A stretch of DNA of 7,796 nt from Paracoccaceae bacterium (GTDB lineage: Bacteria; Pseudomonadota; Alphaproteobacteria; Rhodobacterales; Rhodobacteraceae). Positions within the stretch are counted from its first letter, which is position 1; every line of letters begins with the position of its first letter. The stretch spans positions 1-7,796 of the forward strand of contig SKWP01000216.1 in the NCBI GenBank assembly GCA_007128865.1. The letters are read 5' to 3'. The position numbers were made by a program, and so were the translations under genes. Under the pieces are notes generated by a model. The model made no database searches. It was not told the DNA's origin and saw only the letters and a program-made list of their open reading frames with translations. Positions 1 to 5,220 of this stretch are shown one piece after another.

Positions 1-1
1 G

Positions 2-487
2 ATCCTGCAGATGAAGGGCGAAGAGGCCGGCTGGGAATTCCTGCGTGCGCTCGACAACAACATTGCCCAGTACATCAAGTCAGGCTCGCGGCCCTGCAAC
101 GTGGCCAGCATGGGCGAATATGCCATCGGCACCTCCTTCGCGCTGCGCGCGATCAAGAACATCGATGAAGGCTTCCCGATCACCATGGTCATTCCGTCCG
201 AAGGCACGGGCAACGAGCTGGAAGCGAATGCGCTGATGGCCAGTTCCCGCAACAAGGAGGCCGCGAAGCGGTTCCTCGACTGGACGCTGAGCGATTCGGC
301 GGTCGACGAGTACTTCCAGTGGAAGGAAATCGTCACCATTACCGGTGGCGCCATGCCGCAGAGCTTCATCGATGCGGGGCTGCCCGAGGATATCGGTTCG
401 GTGATGTGGGATATGGATTTCGCCTGGTCGGCCGAAAACCGCGCCCGCATCCTGGAACAGTGGCAGACGGAATTCGAGGTGGATTGA
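2..487 (+). CDS. ABC transporter periplasmic substrate-binding protein, PhnS2-like (C-terminal part; 5' end outside window)
   Basis: This is the last 161 residues of a periplasmic solute-binding protein. The frame is already open at the left edge, so the ATG at 11 is an internal methionine and the signal peptide and N-lobe lie outside the window. The segments GEYAIGTSFALRA, IPSEGTGNELEANALM and KEAAKRFLDWTLSDSA are typical of the second lobe of the type 2 binding-protein family that includes ferric-iron binders (FbpA-like) and the putative 2-aminoethylphosphonate binders (PhnS2-like). The family captures the ligand in the periplasm and delivers it to the permease. The ATPase and permease that follow resemble the PhnT2/PhnU2 type most closely, which favours 2-aminoethylphosphonate or a related small anion over iron. 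Substrate identity is inference: the ligand-binding residues of the N-lobe are not visible. The TGA stop is followed by a strong hairpin and then the ATPase gene. Confidence 0.85.
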   Translation: MLQMKGEEAGWEFLRALDNNIAQYIKSGSRPCNVASMGEYAIGTSFALRAIKNIDEGFPITMVIPSEGTGNELEANALMASSRNKEAAKRFLDWTLSDSAVDEYFQWKEIVTITGGAMPQSFIDAGLPEDIGSVMWDMDFAWSAENRARILEQWQTEFEVD

Positions 488-498
488 CCGCTGCCTTG

Positions 499-522
499 CG
501 GGGCCGCCCCAGGGTGGCCCCG
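499..522 (+). promoter_or_regulatory. Intercistronic stem-loop between binding-protein and ATPase genes
   Basis: Bases 499-508 pair with 513-522 to form a 10-bp stem (one G-U pair) closed by a 4-base loop at 509-512. It begins 12 bases after the binding-protein stop. No run of T follows, so it does not look like a standard intrinsic terminator. In binding-protein-dependent transport operons, hairpins at this position commonly protect the upstream mRNA or attenuate read-through, giving more binding protein than membrane components. That role is inferred from position; the pairing itself is read directly. Confidence 0.55.
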
Positions 523-530
523 AAACCCCC

Positions 531-536
531 GGGAGG
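531..536 (+). promoter_or_regulatory. Ribosome binding site of the ABC ATPase gene
   Basis: GGGAGG lies 9 bases before the ATG at 546. This supports that ATG as the start and shows that the ATPase gene has its own ribosome entry site after the intercistronic hairpin. Confidence 0.7.
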
Positions 537-545
537 ATTGACTGC

Positions 546-1574
546 ATGAGCCTTCGCATCCGCGAGGTGACCAAGCATTTTGGTGCGCTCACTGCGCTGG
601 ACTCCGTGTCACTTGAAATAGCGCGTGGCGAGTTTGTCTGTTTTCTGGGCCCGTCGGGCTGCGGCAAGACCACGCTTCTGCGTGTGATCGCCGGGCTGGA
701 GCAGGCCGAGGCCGGCCATGTCGAACTCGATGGCCGCGACCTGATCGAACTGCCCGCCCAGGCGCGCAACTTTGGCGTCGTGTTCCAGAGCTATTCGCTG
801 TTTCCGAACATGACCGCGGCGCGCAATATCGCCTATGGTCTGGAATGCCGCCGCCAGCCGCGCGACAGGATCCGCAAACGGGTTGACGAGATGCTGGCGC
901 TTGTCGGGCTGCAGGACCACGCGCACAAGCTGCCGTCGCAGCTGTCGGGCGGCCAGCAGCAGCGGATCGCGCTGGCGCGTGCGCTGGCCCCCGACCCGCA
1001 GGTGTTGCTGCTGGACGAGCCGCTTTCTGCACTGGATGCCAAGGTGCGCGTCGATCTGCGGCTCGAGATCCGCGCCCTGCAGCAACGGCTGGGGATCACC
1101 ACCATCATGGTTACCCACGATCAGGAAGAAGCCCTGACCATGGCCGACCGGATCGTGGTGATGCGCGCGGGCCGGATCGAACAGGTCGGCTCCGGACGCG
1201 AGCTTTACGGCCGCCCCGCCACGCGTTTTGTCGCCGAATTCATCGGCCGTCTCAATCTGCTGCCGCAGGACGGCGGCATGCCGGCCCTTCAGCATGCTAC
1301 CGAAACCGGCGCCGGCCGCCCGGCGGTTCTGGGCATACGGCCCGAAGCCGTGCGGCTGCATCCGGCCGGCACCGAAGGGGCCAACCACATACCCGCCACC
1401 GTCGCACAGGTCGTGTTCCTGGGCAGCATGACCCAGCTGGTGCTGGATCCGGGCAATGGCATGCGTCCGATCCTGGCCGAAACCCACGGACCGGAAGCCG
1501 GCGGCTTCGAGCATGGCGCACAGGTGGTGATGGAGCTTCCGGCAGATCAGCTTCGGGTAGTCGAATGGCAATAG
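546..1574 (+). CDS. ABC transporter ATP-binding protein, putative 2-aminoethylphosphonate importer (PhnT2-like)
   Basis: A complete 342-residue cytoplasmic ATPase that powers the importer. All nucleotide-binding motifs are intact: Walker A GPSGCGKTT at residues 35-43 (Lys41), Q-loop in VVFQSYSLFPN, signature LSGGQQQR from residue 133, Walker B VLLLDEP at 153-159 (Glu158 catalytic), D-loop SALDAKV, and H-loop His191 in VTHDQEEALTMADR. From about residue 240 a TOBE-like C-terminal regulatory domain follows (FIGRLNLL; LGIRPEAVRLHP), as in the MalK/PotA/FbpC group. Length and wording (FVCFLGPSGCGKTTLLRVIAGLE; LRLEIRALQQRLGITTIMVTH) fit the PhnT2 type best; an iron or polyamine ATPase is the main alternative. 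The start is supported by GGGAGG nine bases upstream. The last ten bases overlap the start of the permease gene, so the two are probably translationally coupled. Confidence 0.92.
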   Translation: MSLRIREVTKHFGALTALDSVSLEIARGEFVCFLGPSGCGKTTLLRVIAGLEQAEAGHVELDGRDLIELPAQARNFGVVFQSYSLFPNMTAARNIAYGLECRRQPRDRIRKRVDEMLALVGLQDHAHKLPSQLSGGQQQRIALARALAPDPQVLLLDEPLSALDAKVRVDLRLEIRALQQRLGITTIMVTHDQEEALTMADRIVVMRAGRIEQVGSGRELYGRPATRFVAEFIGRLNLLPQDGGMPALQHATETGAGRPAVLGIRPEAVRLHPAGTEGANHIPATVAQVVFLGSMTQLVLDPGNGMRPILAETHGPEAGGFEHGAQVVMELPADQLRVVEWQ

Positions 1575-3244
1575 CCGACACCGCATCGACAGGCATCCGC
1601 CAGCCGCGGATATGGCAGCGTGCGCCGGTCCTGATCGGAACGCTGCTGGTGGCGGGCCCGCTGGTGGTGTTCGTCCTCTGGCCGCTTGTGGCGATCCTGA
1701 TGCGCAGTTTCTCCACGCCCGAGGGCTTCGGGCTGGAAAACTATGCCAGCGTTCTCGGCACCGCGCGGTTCATGCGCATCCTTACCAATTCGCTGGATGT
1801 CACACTGGTATCGACGGGCATAGCGGTGGTGCTGGCCTATGGCTTTGCCTACGGGGTGCAGCGCACGCTGATGCCGGGCAAGGCGGTGTTTCGCCTGCTG
1901 GTTCTGGTGCCGCTTTTTGCGCCCTCGCTGGTTCAGGCACAGGGGCTGGTGCTGCTGTTCGGGCGCAACGGGCTGATAAACCGGACCTTCGGAACCTCGT
2001 TCGACATATACGGCTACTGGGGCATCGTGCTGGCGATGGTACTTTATGTGCTGCCCTATGCCTTTCTTATCCTGTCGACCGCGCTGGCAGTGGCCGACCA
2101 GCGCCTCTACGAATCGGCACGCATCCTGGGTGCGGGGCCGTGGCGGATCTTCCGCACCATCACCCTGCCGTCTTCGCGCTACGGGCTGGCGGCAGCGATC
2201 TTTGTGTGCTTCACGCTGGTCATCACCGATTTCGGCAACCCGATGGTGATCGGCGCCAACTACAACGTGCTGGCAACCGAGATCTACAACCAGGTGATCG
2301 GGCAGGCCAATTTCGAACGCGGCACGGTCATCGGCATGGTGCTGCTGGTGCCGGCCGCGGTGGCCGCGATCTGGGAAAAATACCTCAGCCGCAAGCAGTT
2401 CGCCCTGATCTCGGATCAGTCCAAGCCGCTGGAACTGCGCCCCAATCCGCTGCGCGACTGGAGCTTTGCAGCGCTGTGCACCGCCATCAGCCTTGCCATA
2501 CTGTCGGTCGTTGCCGTGGTCATCTATGCCAGCTTCGTGCATCTGTGGCCCTACCGGATGACCTTTTCGCTGCGGCACTACAATTTCGACGTCCAGAACG
2601 GCATCCAGCCGCTGTGGAATTCCATCTACATCTCGCTGATGGCTGCGGTGATCGGGGTGATTGTGGTGACGGCAGCATCCTATGTGATCGAAAAGCTGCG
2701 CTCACCGGTCACGCGGGGGCTGTATTTCCTGTCGATCCTGCCGGCTGCGGTGCCCGGAATGGTGCTTGGGCTCGGATATGTCCTGGCCTTCAACAACCCC
2801 TCGAACCCGGTTTACGCCATCTACGGCACGCTGCTGATCATCGCGCTGGCCAATGTCTACTACTACCACGCGCAGGGCTTCCTGATCGCCTCGACCAGCA
2901 TGAAGCAGGTCTCGGGTTCGTTCGACGAAGCTTCCGCAACGCTGGGCGGCACGCGGCTGCAGACCCTGTGGAAGGTCACCCTGCCGGTGATCGCGCCCAC
3001 GCTTGTCGGGGTGGCGGTGTTTTTCTTCATGCGTTCCATGGTCACGCTTTCGGCGGTGATCTTCCTGATCACGCCCCAGACCCAGGTTGCGGCGGTGTCG
3101 GTGCTGCTGCTCGAGGACCGCGGCGCGACCAATCAGGCAGCCGCCTTTTCGGTCTGCATCATGGCGACGGTGGTCGCGGTGCTGCTGGCGGTGCGGGGGA
3201 TGCTGTGGCTGCTGGGCTGGAAGCATGTGCGGCTGATCCGCTGA
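1565..3244 (+). CDS. ABC transporter permease, two fused membrane domains (PhnU2-like)
   Basis: A 559-residue inner-membrane protein containing two BPD_transp_1 domains in one chain, so a single gene supplies the whole channel. About twelve hydrophobic segments are visible, six per half, starting near residue 20 (LIGTLLVAGPLVVFVLWPLV) and ending near residue 552. Each half carries an EAA coupling loop that docks on the ATPase: E183-S-A185...G189 with ITLP in the first half, and E455-A456...G461 with VTLP in the second. FTLVITDFGNPMVIGANYNV and EIYNQVIGQANFERG match the double-length permeases of putative 2-aminoethylphosphonate importers; FbpB-type iron permeases share the same fused architecture. 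No clear Shine-Dalgarno precedes the ATG at 1565, which lies inside the end of the ATPase gene, as expected for coupled translation. The family assignment is firm; the substrate is not. Confidence 0.9.
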   Translation: MAIADTASTGIRQPRIWQRAPVLIGTLLVAGPLVVFVLWPLVAILMRSFSTPEGFGLENYASVLGTARFMRILTNSLDVTLVSTGIAVVLAYGFAYGVQRTLMPGKAVFRLLVLVPLFAPSLVQAQGLVLLFGRNGLINRTFGTSFDIYGYWGIVLAMVLYVLPYAFLILSTALAVADQRLYESARILGAGPWRIFRTITLPSSRYGLAAAIFVCFTLVITDFGNPMVIGANYNVLATEIYNQVIGQANFERGTVIGMVLLVPAAVAAIWEKYLSRKQFALISDQSKPLELRPNPLRDWSFAALCTAISLAILSVVAVVIYASFVHLWPYRMTFSLRHYNFDVQNGIQPLWNSIYISLMAAVIGVIVVTAASYVIEKLRSPVTRGLYFLSILPAAVPGMVLGLGYVLAFNNPSNPVYAIYGTLLIIALANVYYYHAQGFLIASTSMKQVSGSFDEASATLGGTRLQTLWKVTLPVIAPTLVGVAVFFFMRSMVTLSAVIFLITPQTQVAAVSVLLLEDRGATNQAAAFSVCIMATVVAVLLAVRGMLWLLGWKHVRLIR

Positions 3245-3331
3245 CCGGCCAGCGGGGCGGCGCCCCCGGCTTTCGGGCGGCCTGCGGGCGGCCGAAACGG
3301 CCACCCCCGCCGGGCCATCATTCGCCCTGAC

Positions 3332-3356
3332 GCGCCCGCCCCTGAACGGCGGGCGC
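3332..3356 (+). terminator. Possible terminator hairpin downstream of the permease gene
   Basis: GCGCCCGCC (3332-3340) is perfectly complementary to GGCGGGCGC (3348-3356), a 9-bp GC-rich stem with a 7-base loop (CCTGAAC). It starts 87 bases after the permease stop. No T-tract follows, so simple Rho-independent termination is doubtful; many high-GC genomes nonetheless use T-poor hairpins or Rho near such structures. The pairing is certain and the terminator role is inferred. Confidence 0.4.
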
Positions 3357-3374
3357 CGATCGATCCGGGCTGTG

Positions 3375-3416
3375 GGATGATTTCTTGAATTGCCGCTTCT
3401 GGGCGGATGATTTCTT
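3375..3416 (+). repeat. 12-bp direct repeat upstream of cysG, possible operator
   Basis: GGATGATTTCTT occurs perfectly at 3375-3386 and again at 3405-3416, 30 bases start to start, close to three turns of the DNA helix, so both copies would face a similar side. The pair lies 74-115 bases before the cysG ATG, in the most AT-rich part of the window. Tandem sites with this phasing often bind an oligomeric regulator. I cannot name the regulator; none is encoded in this window. Confidence 0.5.
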
Positions 3417-3441
3417 CTTTATTGGCTGGAAGCCTCGCGTC

Positions 3442-3463
3442 TTGAGGGAAAATATTCTATCCT
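3442..3463 (+). promoter_or_regulatory. Candidate promoter element for the cysG operon
   Basis: The AT-rich stretch around AAAATATTCTATCCT contains TATTCT (3453-3458), matching a sigma-70 -10 box at four of six positions. It lies within a weak imperfect dyad (AGG at 3445-3447 against CCT at 3461-3463). No -35 box is seen at 16-18 bases spacing; TTGAGG (3442-3447) is too close. This is the most plausible transcription-start area before cysG, but the exact promoter cannot be fixed by eye. Confidence 0.25.
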
Positions 3464-3477
3464 GACGGCATCCAGCC

Positions 3478-3481
3478 GAGG
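3478..3481 (+). promoter_or_regulatory. Ribosome binding site that decides the cysG start
   Basis: GAGG ends 8 bases before the ATG at 3490. An in-frame GTG at 3481 would itself lie in this site and would lack upstream room for one, so ATG 3490 is preferred. It also gives the usual CysG N-terminus, in which a short leader is followed directly by FPVFLDLSGRRVVIAG. Confidence 0.6.
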
Positions 3482-3489
3482 TGCCGATC

Positions 3490-4908
3490 ATGAATCACTT
3501 TCCCGTCTTCCTCGACCTCAGCGGCCGGCGTGTCGTGATTGCCGGCAATGGCGAGGTCGCGCTGGCCAAGCTGCGACTGCTGGCCAAATCCGAGGCAGAA
3601 CTGCACGTCTTCGCGCCCGAACCGGACGCCGGCCTGGTGCAGGAGATTGCCGCGCTCTCGATCCGCAAGGCGGTCACCTTGCACAGGCGCGCACTGGCGC
3701 CGGGGGATCTGGACGGCGCGGCGCTGGCCTATGCCGCGCATGACGATGACAAGGCCGATGCGGCCGTGGCGCGGCTGGCCAGGGCGGCCGGCGTTCTGCT
3801 GAATGTCGTCGATAACCTCGAAGCCAGCGATTTCATCACCCCGGCGATCGTGGATCGTGACCCCGTGGTGGTGGCAATCGGGACCGAAGGCGCGGCGCCG
3901 GTTCTGGCCCGCGCGATCAAGGCCGATCTGGAGGAACGCCTGCCGCAGGGGCTTGGCCCGCTTGCCCGCGCGGGCAAACTGTTCCGGCAGGCGGCCGAGG
4001 CCCTGCCGCAGGGGCGACGGCGGCGGGATTTCTGGGCGGATTACTACTTTTCCACCGGCCCCGCGGTTCTGGCCGAGGTCGGCGAGGAGGTGCTGGATCA
4101 TGCCCTGCGCGATCTGCTGAAACGCCACCTTGATGCGGCCGTGCGGCCGGGTCGGGTCGATCTTGTCGGCGCCGGGCCGGGCGACCCCGACCTGATGACG
4201 CTGCGCGCCCGCAAGCTGCTGGATCAGGCCGATGTCGTCATTCACGACCGGCTGGTTGCGCCGGCGGTGCTTGAACTTGCGCGGCGCGAGGCGGTCTTCA
4301 TCGCCGTCGGCAAGGAAGGCTTCGGCCCCTCGACCCCGCAGGAGACGATCAACGCCGCGATGATCGACCATGCCCGGCAGGGCGCCCAGGTGGTGCGGCT
4401 GAAGGCCGGCGATCCTTCGGTCTTTGCGCGGCTGGACGAGGAAACCGGGGCACTGGATGCGGCCGGGGTGGACTGGGGCGTGGTGCCGGGGATTACCGCG
4501 GCATCGGCCGCCGCGGCGACCGCCGGGCGCAGCCTTACGCGGCGCGGCCGGAATTCGGAATTGCGCCTGCTGACGGCGCATGACCTGCAGGGCTTTGCCG
4601 AACAGGACTGGCGGGCGCTGGCCCGGCCCGGCGCGGTTGCGGCCGTCTACATGGGCAAGCGCGCCGCGCGGTTCCTGCAAGGGCGCCTGCTGATGCACGG
4701 TGCCGCCGCGGCGATGCCGGTTGCCATCGTCGAAAACGCCAGCCGGCCAGACCAGCGCATCATCGCGACCCGGCTTGAAAGGCTGGCTGCCGATCTGGCC
4801 GAGGCTGCACCGAAAGGGCCGGTCGTGATGCTGCTTGGCATTGCGCCGGCGCGCGGGGCGGTGCTGGCAGGCATGCCGGTGGCAGAGCGTGCCGAGGGGG
4901 TTTCCTGA
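3490..4908 (+). CDS. cysG: Siroheme synthase CysG (precorrin-2 dehydrogenase/ferrochelatase fused to uroporphyrinogen-III C-methyltransferase)
   Basis: A 472-residue bifunctional enzyme that makes siroheme from uroporphyrinogen III, supplying the cofactor of the sulfite reductase two genes downstream. The N-terminal half has an NAD-binding Gly-rich turn GNGEVA (19-24) and NVVD with Asp108, equivalent to the catalytic Asp104 of Salmonella CysG. The position of the phosphorylated Ser128 is Thr132 here (VAIGTEG). The methyltransferase half begins at VDLVGAGPGDPDL (223-235). It keeps Asp253 (IHDRLV), VPGITAASAA (332-341) and Met388 (YMGK). The usual LKGGDP motif reads LKAGDP (304-309), followed by VFARLDEE instead of VFGRGGEE; from memory, similar changes occur in related alphaproteobacterial CysG. 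Length is close to the enterobacterial enzyme (457). The DUF2849 ATG comes one base after its TGA stop. Confidence 0.93.
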   Translation: MNHFPVFLDLSGRRVVIAGNGEVALAKLRLLAKSEAELHVFAPEPDAGLVQEIAALSIRKAVTLHRRALAPGDLDGAALAYAAHDDDKADAAVARLARAAGVLLNVVDNLEASDFITPAIVDRDPVVVAIGTEGAAPVLARAIKADLEERLPQGLGPLARAGKLFRQAAEALPQGRRRRDFWADYYFSTGPAVLAEVGEEVLDHALRDLLKRHLDAAVRPGRVDLVGAGPGDPDLMTLRARKLLDQADVVIHDRLVAPAVLELARREAVFIAVGKEGFGPSTPQETINAAMIDHARQGAQVVRLKAGDPSVFARLDEETGALDAAGVDWGVVPGITAASAAAATAGRSLTRRGRNSELRLLTAHDLQGFAEQDWRALARPGAVAAVYMGKRAARFLQGRLLMHGAAAAMPVAIVENASRPDQRIIATRLERLAADLAEAAPKGPVVMLLGIAPARGAVLAGMPVAERAEGVS

Positions 4909-4909
4909 C

Positions 4910-5209
4910 ATGGCGCGCGGTTCCGCAGCCCGGGTGGTGACTGCCAACGCCCTGATCGAGGGTGATGTCGTCTGGCTGACCGCAGAAGGCCGCTGGACGC
5001 GTGATCTGCGCCAGGCACAGGTCTTTTCCGACGACGAAAGCGCCAGCGCCGCGCTGGCGGCGGCCGAAGCCCGGTCGGGTGAGGTCGTGGGCTGTTATCT
5101 GGCCAATGTGCGCCCGACACCGAACGGCCCGGAGCCCGAGCATTTCCGCGAGGATTTTCGCCGGCGCGGGCCTTCCAACTACTTCCACGGCAAGCAGGCC
5201 GAAGCCTGA
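4910..5209 (+). CDS. DUF2849 family protein, sulfite-reduction operon companion
   Basis: A 99-residue small soluble protein with no signal peptide or membrane segment. Family DUF2849 is recognised from VVTANALIEGDVVWLTAEGRW, the ARSGEVVGCYLANVRP segment and the C-terminal HFREDFRRRGPSNYFHGKQ. Its biochemical function is not established as far as I know. It is found almost always between cysG and the sulfite/nitrite reductase gene in alphaproteobacteria, so a role in assembling or feeding electrons to the reductase is a reasonable inference. The frame is open further upstream inside cysG, but the ATG at 4910, one base after the cysG stop and preceded by a G-rich ribosome site (GAGGGGG at 4894-4900), gives the family's normal N-terminus. 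Eleven bases separate its stop from the reductase ATG. Confidence 0.88.
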   Translation: MARGSAARVVTANALIEGDVVWLTAEGRWTRDLRQAQVFSDDESASAALAAAEARSGEVVGCYLANVRPTPNGPEPEHFREDFRRRGPSNYFHGKQAEA

Positions 5210-5210
5210 G

Positions 5211-5214
5211 GGAG
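5211..5214 (+). promoter_or_regulatory. Ribosome binding site that decides the sulfite reductase start
   Basis: GGAG sits 6 bases before the ATG at 5221. An in-frame TTG at 5215 directly abuts this site and could not use it, so ATG 5221 is preferred. The resulting start MYHYDDFD is typical for alphaproteobacterial members of this family. Confidence 0.65.
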
Positions 5215-5220
5215 TTGCCC

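Larger units (their letters stand above)
3245..3489. other. Intergenic region between transporter and sulfite-reduction operons
   Basis: No convincing gene is present. Bases 3245-3360 are GC-rich with several inverted and direct repeats. A 9-base direct repeat CGGGCGGCC occurs at 3274-3282 and 3285-3293. It lies in a dyad in which TTTCGG (3271-3276) pairs with CCGAAA (3292-3297). A short stem, GGCCG/CGGCC, spans 3290-3302, and a stronger hairpin spans 3332-3356. Bases 3361-3475 are distinctly richer in A+T than anything else here and contain the 12-base direct repeat and an AATATTCTAT stretch. The likely reading is transcription end for the transporter operon followed by the promoter of the cysG operon. 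Confidence 0.6.

Noticed and set aside
1547..2578. 343-codon open frame on the minus strand opposite the permease
   Set aside because: The product is a low-complexity Gln/His/Arg-rich string with no family resemblance; it is the antisense shadow of the permease gene.
3133..3321. Small minus-strand ORF spanning the permease end and the intergenic region
   Set aside because: There is no ribosome site or family resemblance, and its sequence is mostly the complement of permease codons and GC-rich repeat DNA.
1612..3330. 572-codon open frame on the plus strand overlapping the permease in another frame
   Set aside because: It is Ala/Gly/His/Arg-rich with no membrane pattern or motif, while the overlapping frame gives a clear two-domain permease with EAA loops.
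3385..3413. TTGAAT followed 17 bases later by TGATTT as a sigma-70 promoter
   Set aside because: The -10 candidate matches the consensus at only two of six positions, so the pair is not convincing.
3457..4947. 496-codon open frame on the minus strand opposite cysG
   Set aside because: It mirrors cysG codon bias, has no recognisable family, and its low-complexity Arg/Gln/His/Pro content marks it as a shadow.
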